DNA of 64,000 nt from CAVVAL01 sp963742725 (lineage in GTDB: Bacteria > Actinomycetota > Actinomycetes > Mycobacteriales > Cryptosporangiaceae), in the NCBI GenBank assembly GCA_963742725.1, contig CAVUMX010000003.1, positions 1,364,001-1,428,000 of the forward strand. The letters are read 5' to 3'. Shown here in pieces: positions 43,519 through 52,661 of this stretch. A model generated the notes under the pieces. The model saw only the letters and a program-made list of their open reading frames with translations. It had not been told where the DNA came from and ran no database searches. A program made the position numbers and the translations under genes. Every line of letters starts with the position of its first letter. Within the stretch, counting starts at the first letter, position 1.

Positions 43519-46500
43519 CTACGGCCAGGGTTCGTCGAGGAACTCGGCGACCGCGCGTGCACCGGCCGGTGCGGCCATGGCGTAGTGGTCGCCGGGGATC
43601 GTCCGCACGATCACGTCACCGTCGACGAACTCGTCCCAGCCGTTGTACGGGCCCAGCTCCGGGCGCCCGGGCCGTGACGGCCGGAGCAGGACGATCGAGC
43701 CCGGGTAGCGCATCGGCCGGTACCGCTCGTAGCCCATGAGGTTCGCCTTGTAGACGGCCCAGTACCGGCCCAGCTGCTCCCTCGTCTCCTCGTCCTTGCC
43801 GAGTCCCAGCGTGCGGACCTCGCCGAGGATCCACTCCCACGGCTCGTCCTCGGCCTCGGGCGCCGGCTGAATGCCACGCTCGCCGGTCAGCACCTCGACG
43901 AACGAGGCGGCCCGCTCGGCCATCGACGTCGGCGGCATGTTCGGATACGTGTCGATCAGGACCGGCGGGCGCATCGGCAGTCCCTCGCGGGCGAGCTCGG
44001 TCGCGACGCCCATCGTGACGATCCCCCCGAACGACCAGCCCACCATCCGGTACGGCGTGGCGAACGGCAGCCGCTGGATCGCCTCCGCGTGCCGAAGCGC
44101 GAGGCGGTGCAGGTCGGACTCCGGCACCGTGCCGACATCCAGGCCCGGCGCGCGCACGCCGTAGATCGCCGACCCGGGACGAAGCTTCTCGATCATGCCC
44201 CGGTAGCTGCGCACCCCGCCGCCGACCGGGGAGAACAGCAGGAGCGGCGGGATGCCGTCGGCGCCGGCGCGCAGCCGCACGATGATGCCGTCAGAGGGCG
44301 CGTTCGGGTCGCCGCCGGTCCGCACGATCCCGGCGAGGCCGGCCACTGTCGGATCCTCGAAGAACTCGCCCAGCGGCGGGCGCCGCACGAACTTCTGCTC
44401 GACCCGGGACATCAGCTGGGCGGCGACGATCGAGTGGCCGCCAAGGGCGAAGAAGTCGTCGGTGACGCCGACGGGGGAGACCCTCAGCAGCTCCTCGAAC
44501 AGGCCGACGAGCGTCCGTTCGACGTCGTCCCGGGGCGGCACGGCGTCGCGTTCGACCTCACTGTCCGCCGGGGCCGGGAGCCGCCGGCGGTCGAGCTTGC
44601 CGTTGCGGGACAGCGGCAGCTCGTCGAGGATCACGAACCCCGTCGGGACCATGTGCAGCGGCAGGCGGTTCCGCAGGTACCGGGTGAGGTCGATGCCGAG
44701 CCGGCCGGTCGCGACGTCGTCCTGCGCCACGACGTATGCGACGAGCTGGGGGCGGTCCGGATCGTCGCGCCGCAGCGCGACGGCGGCCGCGCGCACCCCC
44801 GCGTTGGCGCCGAGTGCCGCCTCGATCTCGCCGGGTTCGATCCGGACGCCGCGCAGCTTGACCTGGTCGTCGAGCCGGCCCAGGTATTCGAGCGTACCGT
44901 CCGAGCGGTGACGCACGCGGTCACCGGTGCGGAACAGACGGCCGTACCCGAACGGATCGGGCACGAACCGCTCGTCGGTCAGGCTGTCTCGGCCGTGGTA
45001 GCCCAGGCCGACGCCCACACCGCCCAGGTACAGCTCGCCGGGGACGCCGATCGGCACCAGGCGCCGGCGCGCGTCGAGCACGTACGCCTGGGTGTTCCCG
45101 ATCGGGCGGCCGATCGGCACCACATCGGGCACGGGGCCTGGTGCGCAGCGCCACGCCGTCGCGGTCACCGCCGCCTCCGCCGGCCCGTACATGTTGTAGA
45201 CCTCGGCGTCGACCAGCTGCCGGCACAGCCTCAGCAGCGCCGCGTCGAGGGCTTCGCCGCCACACAGGATCCACCGCAGACTCGCGCAGTCGGCCCGGAC
45301 GGTCGGCTCCCGGAGCAGCGAACGCAGCAGCGACGGCACCATCTGCAACGTGGTGACCCGATGCTCGCGGATCAGCCGCAACAGGTACGCCGGGTCGCGG
45401 TGCCCACCCGGTCGGGGCAGCACGAGCCGGGCTCCCGCCATCAGCGCCCAGAAGATCTCCTGCAGGCACACGTCGAACGTGACCGGCGTCCGCTGCAGCA
45501 TCGCGTCGTCGGCGCCCAGCGGGCACTCCGACTGCGTCCAGCGCAGCATGTTCACGATGCCCGCGTGGGTGTTGACGGCCCCGTTCGGCGTGCCCGTGGA
45601 ACCCGACGTGGGCAGCACGTACGCGGCCCGCCTCGGCTCGACCAGGCGGGCGTGTGCCGGATCGTGACCGGCGTCCTCCACGAGCACCACCGGGATGTCG
45701 TCCGGGACCTTGTCGCGCAGCGGCGTGGCCGTCACGATCTGGGCGGGACCGGCGTCGCGGAGTAGGGCCACCGTCCGCTCGCGCGGATCGTCCGGGCTCA
45801 GCGGCAGGAACGCCGCCCCCGCCTTGAGCACGGCGAGCAGGGCCACGACCAGCTCCGGCGACCGTTCCAGGTAGACGGCGACCAGCGGGCCGGCGCCGAT
45901 GCCGGCCGCGAGGCGGTTCGCGCGCGCGTCCAGCTCGGCGTAGGACAGGACACCGTCCTCGGACACCACCGCCGGCGCGTCCGGCGTGCGGCGGACCTGC
46001 TCCTCGACCAGCCCGTGGAGTGTCGCGGGCGGGCCGAGGTCCACGGCCGTGTCGTTGCGCGTGACCAGCAGCTCGTGCCGCGCGGCCGCGTCGAGCAGGT
46101 CCAGTTCGGACAGCGGACGGTCCGGTTCGGCGACCGCCCCGGCAAGCAGCGTCTCCAGCTGCCGCGTCAGCCGCACCGCCGTGTCGGGGTCGAACAGGTC
46201 GGTCGCGTAGGCGAGCATGCCGTGCAGCCGGTCGTCCTCGATCCGCACGTGCAGTTCGAGGTCGGACCGGGTGGACGGGTCGGACAGGCTGAACGGCTCG
46301 GCGCGCACGGGCCCGAGGTCGAACGCGGCGAGCGGCTCGTCGTGGAAGACCAGCGAGACCTGGGCCAGGGGGTTGCGGCTCGCGTCGTGCGGCACGTCGA
46401 GGTCGTCGACCAGGCGTTCGAACGGCACGTTCCGGTGCTCGTGCGCCGCCAGGAACGTGTCCCGTGCCCGCCCGAGCAGCTCCCTGAACGACGGGTCGTC

Positions 46501-49023
46501 GCTGAGGTCGATCCGCATGACGAGGGTGTCGGCGAAGAACCCGACGAGCTGCTCCAGCTCCGGCCGGCTGCGGTTGTCGACGGCCGTGGCGACGCAGACG
46601 TCGTCCTGGTCGCCGTGGCGGCCGAGCAGCGCCGAGTAGGCGGCCAGCAGTACGACGTACGGCGTGTCGTCGAGGTCGCGGACAGCGGCGGTCAGGTCCT
46701 CGGGGAAGCTGAACTCGTGCCGGCCGCCCGCGAGGCTCTGCATGGGCGGGCGCGGCCGGTCCGTCGGCAGCTCCAGCGGCGTCACGCCGGCCAGGTGCCG
46801 GCGCCAGTAGTCGAGGTCCGACGCGAAACGGCCGTCGGCGACCTGGCGCCGCTGCCACCCGGCGTAGTCCGCGAACTGGACGGGGAGGTCGGGGAGCGAC
46901 GCCGCCGGACCGCCGGTGAACTCGGTGTAGAGCGCCGCCAGCTCGCGGACCATCAGGCCGATGGAGACGCCGTCGAAGATCGCGTGGTGCACGTTGACGA
47001 CCAGCGCGTGCCGTTCCGGCTCGGCCCGGAACAGCGTGGCGCGCCACAGCGGCGGCGCCTCCAGCGGGAACCCGCCCCGGATGCGCTCGCGCGCGGCGCG
47101 GATCACCGCTTCCTGGACGTCCTCGTCCGGCTCGGGAACGACGTCCACGACCGGCAGCTCCACGCGGGCCGGCGGCGCGATCGCCTGCCACGCCCGCCCG
47201 TCCTCCTCCGCCGGCAGGCTCGTCCGGAGGATCTCGTGTCGCCGGACCAGCTCTGTGAAGGCACGCTCCAGGGCGTCCCGGTCGAGGTCGCCCTTGAGCC
47301 AGAGCCCGACGTCGATGATGTACGCGGTGCTGCCGGGGACCAGCTTGTCGAGGAACCACAGCCGCTCCTGTGCGAACGACAGCGGCGGCGAGTCCGGGCG
47401 GGCCGTGCCGGTCAGGTCGTCGTCGGCGGCGGGTGCGGCCCCGGGCAGCGCGGCGGCGAGCGCGGCCGCCGTGCGGTGCTCGAACAGCAGCCGCAGCGGC
47501 ACGTCCGCGCCGAGTTCCCGCCGCAGCCGGGCCGCGACCCGGGTGGCGCGCAGCGAGCTGCCGCCGACGTGGAAGAAGTTGTCGCCGGCGTTGAGACCGG
47601 TGACGCCGAGCACGTCCTGCCACACGTCGAGCACCAGCCGCTCCGCGCTGGTGCGGGCGGGCAACGCGAGGCTCGTCCGCTGCTCCTTGAGGCGGACCAG
47701 GGGCTGCGGCGCCACCGTGGGCGGCGTAGCGAGCGCGCCGTCCGGGTCAGCCACCATTGCGCCCAGCACGGCTTCCATCCGCCGCAGGAGCGCGGCGACC
47801 GTCGCCTCGTCGTAGCGGTCGGTGGCGTAGGCGACCTTGCCGGCGATGCCGCCGTCCGGCGCCAGCCACGCGTGCATCTCCAGGTCGAAGCGGGTGGAGT
47901 CCTCGTCGACGGCGACCGTCTCGGCGAACACGCTCCCGGCGGGGAACCGGGCCTCGGGCGGCTCCCCGGCGAACTGGAACACCACCTGGATCAGTGGGTT
48001 GCGGCTGAGGTCGCGGTCGAGGTCCAGCTCGTCCACGATCTGGTCGAACGGCAGCTCGCGATGGGTGATCCCGTCGAGCATCGCCGTGCGCGCACGCGTG
48101 AGCGCGGCACGCGCCGACAGGTCCCCGCGCAGGTCCAGCCGGATCGGCAACGTGTTCACGAACATCCCGACGAGGTCGGGGTACAGCGACCGGCCGGGGT
48201 TCATGGCCGGCACGCCGACGATCACGTCGTCGGTGCCGGCGGCGCCAGCGACCGTCGCCGCGTACGCCGTGAGGATCGTCGTGAACAGCGTGGTCCGCGC
48301 GGCCCGCGACAGGTTCTGGGCACCGGCCACCAGAGCGGCCGGCAGCGTGAACGGCAGGACCGCCCCGCGGAAGGACTGCTCGGCCGGGCGCGGGCGGTCA
48401 CCGGGCACGTCCAGTACCGCCGGGGCGCCGACCAGCGTGTGCCGCCAGTACGCCAGCAGTTCCGTCCGCCGCTCCTCCGTCAGCGAGCCGCGCTCCCACG
48501 CGGCGAAGTCCCAGTACTGGCCGGCCAGCGCCGGCATCGGTGCCGGGTCGCCGTCGACGTGCGCGGCGTACCGGGCTGCCAGCTCCGGGCCGAACACCTC
48601 GTCCACCGACCAGCGGTCGGCGACGAGGTGGTGGAACGTGACGTCGAGAACGTGCTCGGTCTCGCCGAGGTGGATCAGCTGCGCCCGGACCGGCAGGTCA
48701 CGGGCGACGTCGAACGGCCGCCGCGACTGTTCCAGATGCGCTGCGGGCAGCTCGGCGGGCGACCCGCTCAGGTCGACCGTGTCGACCGGCCACGACGGCG
48801 GCGGATCGACCACGAGCTCCGGCCGCCCGTCCGTCTCCACGACCCGGGAACGCAGGATCGCGTGGCGGCCCACCACGTCGGCGAACGCCCGCTCCAGCGC
48901 GCCCCGGTCCAGCGGTCCGCGCAGCCGGTAGCCGCGCGAGACGTTGTAGAACGGGCTCTCCGGCTGTAACTGGCTGAGAAACCACAGTGCTTCCTGGCTG
49001 AAAGACAACCCCCGTCGACTCAT
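43519..49023 (-). CDS. Nonribosomal peptide synthetase, C-T-C-A-T-TE
   Basis: A protein of about 1834 residues. C1 (4-440) has HHLVADRWS at 131 (HHxxxD present, Gly after Asp replaced by Arg). T1 (460-535) has DNFFHVGGSSLRA. C2 (555-985) has HHAIFDGVS. The A domain (1010-1500) has LPTSGSTGTPNG, FDVCLQEIF, NMYGPAEAAV and NGKLDRR. T2 (1520-1590) has DDFFALGGHS. TE (1605-1834) has GWSFGG. By alignment to GrsA, the A-domain pocket reads D-V-Q-Q-L-G-M-V-T-K, which I cannot match to a known residue. T1 has no A domain in cis, so it must be loaded in trans. TE releases the product by hydrolysis or cyclisation. Starts at 49032 or 49047 are also possible. Divergent from the type II thioesterase. Confidence 0.92.
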   Translation of the reverse strand: MSRRGLSFSQEALWFLSQLQPESPFYNVSRGYRLRGPLDRGALERAFADVVGRHAILRSRVVETDGRPELVVDPPPSWPVDTVDLSGSPAELPAAHLEQSRRPFDVARDLPVRAQLIHLGETEHVLDVTFHHLVADRWSVDEVFGPELAARYAAHVDGDPAPMPALAGQYWDFAAWERGSLTEERRTELLAYWRHTLVGAPAVLDVPGDRPRPAEQSFRGAVLPFTLPAALVAGAQNLSRAARTTLFTTILTAYAATVAGAAGTDDVIVGVPAMNPGRSLYPDLVGMFVNTLPIRLDLRGDLSARAALTRARTAMLDGITHRELPFDQIVDELDLDRDLSRNPLIQVVFQFAGEPPEARFPAGSVFAETVAVDEDSTRFDLEMHAWLAPDGGIAGKVAYATDRYDEATVAALLRRMEAVLGAMVADPDGALATPPTVAPQPLVRLKEQRTSLALPARTSAERLVLDVWQDVLGVTGLNAGDNFFHVGGSSLRATRVAARLRRELGADVPLRLLFEHRTAAALAAALPGAAPAADDDLTGTARPDSPPLSFAQERLWFLDKLVPGSTAYIIDVGLWLKGDLDRDALERAFTELVRRHEILRTSLPAEEDGRAWQAIAPPARVELPVVDVVPEPDEDVQEAVIRAARERIRGGFPLEAPPLWRATLFRAEPERHALVVNVHHAIFDGVSIGLMVRELAALYTEFTGGPAASLPDLPVQFADYAGWQRRQVADGRFASDLDYWRRHLAGVTPLELPTDRPRPPMQSLAGGRHEFSFPEDLTAAVRDLDDTPYVVLLAAYSALLGRHGDQDDVCVATAVDNRSRPELEQLVGFFADTLVMRIDLSDDPSFRELLGRARDTFLAAHEHRNVPFERLVDDLDVPHDASRNPLAQVSLVFHDEPLAAFDLGPVRAEPFSLSDPSTRSDLELHVRIEDDRLHGMLAYATDLFDPDTAVRLTRQLETLLAGAVAEPDRPLSELDLLDAAARHELLVTRNDTAVDLGPPATLHGLVEEQVRRTPDAPAVVSEDGVLSYAELDARANRLAAGIGAGPLVAVYLERSPELVVALLAVLKAGAAFLPLSPDDPRERTVALLRDAGPAQIVTATPLRDKVPDDIPVVLVEDAGHDPAHARLVEPRRAAYVLPTSGSTGTPNGAVNTHAGIVNMLRWTQSECPLGADDAMLQRTPVTFDVCLQEIFWALMAGARLVLPRPGGHRDPAYLLRLIREHRVTTLQMVPSLLRSLLREPTVRADCASLRWILCGGEALDAALLRLCRQLVDAEVYNMYGPAEAAVTATAWRCAPGPVPDVVPIGRPIGNTQAYVLDARRRLVPIGVPGELYLGGVGVGLGYHGRDSLTDERFVPDPFGYGRLFRTGDRVRHRSDGTLEYLGRLDDQVKLRGVRIEPGEIEAALGANAGVRAAAVALRRDDPDRPQLVAYVVAQDDVATGRLGIDLTRYLRNRLPLHMVPTGFVILDELPLSRNGKLDRRRLPAPADSEVERDAVPPRDDVERTLVGLFEELLRVSPVGVTDDFFALGGHSIVAAQLMSRVEQKFVRRPPLGEFFEDPTVAGLAGIVRTGGDPNAPSDGIIVRLRAGADGIPPLLLFSPVGGGVRSYRGMIEKLRPGSAIYGVRAPGLDVGTVPESDLHRLALRHAEAIQRLPFATPYRMVGWSFGGIVTMGVATELAREGLPMRPPVLIDTYPNMPPTSMAERAASFVEVLTGERGIQPAPEAEDEPWEWILGEVRTLGLGKDEETREQLGRYWAVYKANLMGYERYRPMRYPGSIVLLRPSRPGRPELGPYNGWDEFVDGDVIVRTIPGDHYAMAAPAGARAVAEFLDEPWP

Positions 49024-49119
49024 GCCGGCCATCGTATGAGCGCTCACGGTAATCGCCCATCAGTTGCTGATTCCGGCAAATTCCTCGGCATCGCCGCGTC
49101 CGGCTGTTTAGCTGGGGCC

Positions 49120-49866
49120 GTGGCGACGTTCGACTTCGAGACCCCTTCCGTGGGCCGCGTGCGCCAGCCCGGCGCGCGATACCGGCTCCTCTGCCTGCCG
49201 TTTCCCGGTGCTGGCGCCTCCGCGTTCCTGCCCTGGGCCGACGAGTTACCCCCCGATGTGGAGCTGTCCGCGATCCAGTTGGCCGGCCGCGAGGACCGGT
49301 TCCTCGACGAGCCGTCCACCAGCGTCGACGCGATCGTCGCCGAGCTGGTGGAGGCGATCACGCCGACCCTGGACTGCCCGGTCGCCCTGTTCGGGCACAG
49401 CGGGGGAGCGCTGCTCGCCTACGAGCTGGCGCGGGCGCTGCCGGATCCGATCCACCTGTTCGTCTCCGCCGAGCCGCCGCCGGAGGCGCCCCGCCCCGAC
49501 ATGACGCTGCACGACCTGGACGACGCCGCGTTCACCGACCGGGTCAAGGAGCGCGGCGGCATGGCGCCGGAGATCGCCGGCAACGCCGAGCTGATGGAGC
49601 TGCTGCTGCCTACGCTGCGCGCCGACTTCACCTGGTACGGGACATACCGGTACCACCAGCGCGCGCAGCTCGGCTGCCCGATCACCGCGTTCGCCAGCCC
49701 CGACGACCCGCTCGTGGCGCCGGCGGACCTCGCCGGCTGGGCTGCCCACACGACCGGGCCCAGCCAGATCCACCTCGTCGACGGCGGCCACTTCTTCGTT
49801 CGCGACGCGGCGGGAACGATCGTCACGCGCATCGTGGAATCGCTCCGCACGACCGCCACAACATGA
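49120..49866 (+). CDS. Type II thioesterase of the biosynthetic cluster
   Basis: A 248-residue alpha/beta hydrolase (RYRLLCLPFPGAGASAFLPW, nucleophile Ser in FGHSGGALLAYELA, catalytic His in DGGHFFVRD). TEII enzymes clear wrongly loaded or stalled carrier domains of the synthetases. The GTG at 49120 was chosen to match family length and leave room for the divergent promoter; an in-frame ATG at 49036 is upstream. Overlaps the carrier gene by four bases. Confidence 0.9.
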   Translation: MATFDFETPSVGRVRQPGARYRLLCLPFPGAGASAFLPWADELPPDVELSAIQLAGREDRFLDEPSTSVDAIVAELVEAITPTLDCPVALFGHSGGALLAYELARALPDPIHLFVSAEPPPEAPRPDMTLHDLDDAAFTDRVKERGGMAPEIAGNAELMELLLPTLRADFTWYGTYRYHQRAQLGCPITAFASPDDPLVAPADLAGWAAHTTGPSQIHLVDGGHFFVRDAAGTIVTRIVESLRTTATT

Positions 49867-50120
49867 CGGGGGAACCTTCCGTGGACGACAACCGGTACAC
49901 GGCCGTGCTCGCGATCGTCCGGCGCGTGCTCCGCGTCGACGCAGTCGACGTGCACCACGACTTCTTCGACCTCGGCGCGAGCTCGCTGGCCATCGTGCAG
50001 ATCGTGGACCTCGTCCGGCACGAGTGCGGTTCGGAGGTGTCGGTCACGGACGCGTTCGACGCGCCAGATGTCGACACGTTCGCACGGCTGGCCGCCGACC
50101 GGGCCACGCGGGTGGCATGA
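49863..50120 (+). CDS. Free-standing peptidyl/acyl carrier protein
   Basis: An 85-residue carrier with the phosphopantetheine motif HDFFDLGASSLAIVQIVDLV (Ser about 41-42). It has no adenylation partner in cis and overlaps the thioesterase and SurE-like genes by four bases each, so all three should be made together. It could be charged by the free AMP ligase at 34.8-36.2 kb and deliver the acyl group to C1 of the synthetase. Confidence 0.9.
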   Translation: MTGEPSVDDNRYTAVLAIVRRVLRVDAVDVHHDFFDLGASSLAIVQIVDLVRHECGSEVSVTDAFDAPDVDTFARLAADRATRVA

Positions 50121-50899
50121 GGCGGATCCTCGTCACGAACGACGACGGCGTCGAGTCGCCCGGCATCCGCGCGTTGGCGGCGGCTGTCGCCGCGCTCGGC
50201 CACGACGTGTTCGTGGTCGCCCCGCTCGACGACCGCAGCGGCGTCGGCTCCGCCCTGTACGGGTCCGCCGACCTCGCCGCCGGCACCGTCCCGACGCGGC
50301 AGTCGACAGTGGACGGCGTACCGTTCACCGGGATCGGCGGCACGCCCGCGCTCGCGGTCACGATGGCGCGGCTGGGCATGTTCGGGCCGCCGCCGTGGTG
50401 CGTCGTCTCGGGGATCAACCTCGGCGTCAACGCCGGGCGGTCCGTCCTGCACTCGGGCACCGTGTCCGCGGCGCTGACCGCCGCGACGCTCGGGATGTCC
50501 GGCCTCGCCGTGAGCATCGACGCACGGCGGCCCCAGCACCTCGACACGGCGTCCGCCGTCGCGGCCACCGCCACGAGCTGGCTCGTCGCCGCCCGGAAGC
50601 GGACCGTACTCAACGTCAACGTGCCCGACCTGCCGCCCGACGCGCTGCGCGGCGTCCGATGGGGCCGGCTCGCCGCGTTCGGGCGCGCGCGCAGGACGGC
50701 CACGACGGCGCCGGACGGGCAGCTGGCGCTCGCCGTGGACGTCTCGCCGCTGCCGCTGGATCCGACGACCGACGAGGGCCTGGTGGACTCCGGTTACGTC
50801 TCGGTCACGCCGCTCACCGGAGTCCAGGCCATCGAGGACGACACCGCCGCCCGGTACCTCGACGAGCACCTGCGGGTAGCGGACCCGGTTCAACGCTAG
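50117..50899 (+). CDS. SurE-like nucleotidase/phosphatase in the biosynthetic cluster
   Basis: A 260-residue SurE-fold protein with the metal-binding N-terminus RRILVTNDDGVESPGI, an Asn-containing VSGINLGVNAGRSVLHSGTV and a Ser in the usual phosphate loop. Family members are metal-dependent 5'/3'-nucleotidases and exopolyphosphatases. Its place directly after the carrier gene, with a 4-base overlap, suggests that it acts on a phosphorylated intermediate or product, not in general metabolism. This is inference from context. Confidence 0.82.
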   Translation: MRRILVTNDDGVESPGIRALAAAVAALGHDVFVVAPLDDRSGVGSALYGSADLAAGTVPTRQSTVDGVPFTGIGGTPALAVTMARLGMFGPPPWCVVSGINLGVNAGRSVLHSGTVSAALTAATLGMSGLAVSIDARRPQHLDTASAVAATATSWLVAARKRTVLNVNVPDLPPDALRGVRWGRLAAFGRARRTATTAPDGQLALAVDVSPLPLDPTTDEGLVDSGYVSVTPLTGVQAIEDDTAARYLDEHLRVADPVQR

Positions 50900-50957
50900 G
50901 AGGCGTCCCGATCGAAATCCGGTGGCGGTAGTTCCCGCGGGCTGGTTTGGTCAGCGC

Positions 50958-51941
50958 ATGCGCAGGAACAAACTGGGGCGAACCGGGGTCGAGGTCACCG
51001 AGCTGGGCTTCGGCGGCGGACCGCTCGGCGGTCTCTTCGAACCGCTGGACGACGACACCGCCGCGGCGGCGCTCGCCGCAGCCTGGGACGGCGGGATCCG
51101 GTACTACGACACCTCCCCGCACTATGGCATCGGGCATTCCGAACGCCGCGTCGGCGGCATGCTGCGGCAGCGACCCCGCGACCGGTTCACGCTGTCGACC
51201 AAGGTAGGCCGGCTGCTCGTCCCGCAGGACGCGGCCGGCCGCAGGGACGAAGGCTTCGAGGTGCCGGCGACGCACCGCCGCGTGTGGGATTTCACGCGCG
51301 ACGGCGTCCGGCGCAGCGTCGAGGACTCACTCACCCGCATCGGCGTCGACCGCATCGACGTGCTGTATCTGCACGACGCGGAGCAGCACTTCGACGCCGC
51401 GCTGCGGGACGGGTACCCGGCGCTCGCCGAACTCCGCGCGGAGGGCGTGGTGGGCGCCATCGGCGCGGGGATGTACCACTGCGACATGCTGACGACCCTC
51501 GTCCGCGAGGCGGACGTCGACGTGGTGATGCTGGCCGGCCGCTACACGCTGCTCGAGCAGAGCGCGCTCGACGACCTGTTCCCGGCCTGCGCCGAACGCG
51601 GCGTCGCGGTGCTGGCGGCCGCGATCTTCAACTCGGGCGTCCTCGCCGCGCCGCGCCCGGCCGCCGACGCCCGCTTCGACTACGCCACCGTCTCGCCCGA
51701 CATGCTCCAGCGGGCGCACCGCATCGCCGACGTCTGCGAGGCGCACGGCGTGACGCTGCCGCAGGCCGCGATGGCGTTCCCGCGCGCTCACTCGGTGGTC
51801 GCCGGCATCGTCGTCGGCATGCGCTCCGCCGACGAGGTACAGCGCAACGTCGCGTCGTTCCACACCGATGTGCCGGCCCAGGTGTGGCACGACCTGCGCG
51901 GCGAAGGGCTGATCGACGAGCGCGCGCCGGTGCCCGGCTGA
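50958..51941 (+). CDS. Aldo/keto reductase
   Basis: A 327-residue AKR barrel, L-galactose/D-threo-aldose 1-dehydrogenase-like (RTGVEVTELGFGGGPLGGLF, active-site Asp-Tyr in YYDTSPHYGIGHSERRVG, then DRIDVLYLHDAEQH and MRSADEVQRN for NADP). It is separated from SurE by 58 bases and may be the last gene of the cluster, reducing a carbonyl in the product, or an independent sugar-metabolism gene. ATG 50958 was chosen over an upstream in-frame start because homology begins there. Confidence 0.85.
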   Translation: MRRNKLGRTGVEVTELGFGGGPLGGLFEPLDDDTAAAALAAAWDGGIRYYDTSPHYGIGHSERRVGGMLRQRPRDRFTLSTKVGRLLVPQDAAGRRDEGFEVPATHRRVWDFTRDGVRRSVEDSLTRIGVDRIDVLYLHDAEQHFDAALRDGYPALAELRAEGVVGAIGAGMYHCDMLTTLVREADVDVVMLAGRYTLLEQSALDDLFPACAERGVAVLAAAIFNSGVLAAPRPAADARFDYATVSPDMLQRAHRIADVCEAHGVTLPQAAMAFPRAHSVVAGIVVGMRSADEVQRNVASFHTDVPAQVWHDLRGEGLIDERAPVPG

Positions 51942-51949
51942 TCGTGGGC

Positions 51950-52657
51950 TCAGTGGGCGGCGGCCCACCAGCCCGTCCAGTTGGCTTCGAGCCGGGCGAA
52001 CGCGGCGGCGTCCAGGCCGTACGTGGTCAGCACGAGCATCGCGTTGCCCTGCGGATGCCGCGGCGAGGACTCGTGCCGGCCGATGATCAGCAGGCCGTCG
52101 CCCCAGCTCTTCACGGTGACCCCGACCTGGTTCGCCGAGCGGAACCACACCTCGCCGGACAGCCGTTCACCGGTCGGCGCGTCGAGCGCGTACCGCCGGC
52201 CGACGGCCGACTCGCCGATGCTGGCGACGAGCCGCAGTGCCGCGGCCCGGTCGGTCTCGCTCGACAGGTACACCGTGGCGCGGTCCTCGTGGCGGTGGTG
52301 TTCGAGCGCGAACCGGAGCTGGTTCACGAACGTGGTCCAGCCCTCGTTGATGTCCTCGTAGTACTCGTCCCACTGAGGGTTGTTGCCCTTGGGCGCCCTG
52401 GTCAGCCGCACCATCGTGCCGCCGTCCACCTCGGTCAGGGTGAACCGGTCGCTGGCCTGGAGCTCCACCCACCTGCCTTCTTCGGACGTGACGTTCTGCT
52501 CGCCGAAGACCTGGGCGATCTCGGCGTCCAGCCCGTCGAAGTGCCAGCCGTGCCACCGGCGGATCTCCGCGGGATCGCGCAGCGCGCGCCACACCACCTC
52601 AGGCGGCGCCGCGATGACGATCTGAAGCTCGAACCCTGGCTCTGGCGTTCCGGTCAT
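51950..52657 (-). CDS. SRPBCC/AHSA1-type START-fold protein
   Basis: A 235-residue protein with the AHSA1-like opening FELQIVIAAPPEVVWRALRDPAEIRRWHG and a second half that seems to repeat the fold less clearly (residues 115-235). The fold has a deep ligand cavity. It lies 4 bases downstream of an ArsR-type regulator, a common ArsR-SRPBCC pairing, so it is probably regulated by that protein. Function unknown. Confidence 0.8.
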   Translation of the reverse strand: MTGTPEPGFELQIVIAAPPEVVWRALRDPAEIRRWHGWHFDGLDAEIAQVFGEQNVTSEEGRWVELQASDRFTLTEVDGGTMVRLTRAPKGNNPQWDEYYEDINEGWTTFVNQLRFALEHHRHEDRATVYLSSETDRAAALRLVASIGESAVGRRYALDAPTGERLSGEVWFRSANQVGVTVKSWGDGLLIIGRHESSPRHPQGNAMLVLTTYGLDAAAFARLEANWTGWWAAAH

Positions 52658-52661
52658 TGCT

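Noticed and set aside
46015..48969. A 984-codon open frame on the plus strand inside the peptide synthetase
   Set aside because: It is the mirror of the synthetase third-position GC bias; no domain or start signal, while the minus strand shows C, T and A motifs throughout.
34782..51941. Diisonitrile (ScoA-E type) lipopeptide cluster
   Set aside because: No ScoE-like Fe/2OG enzyme or ScoD-like thioesterase set is present; the isonitrile link rests on a PvcA-like core instead.
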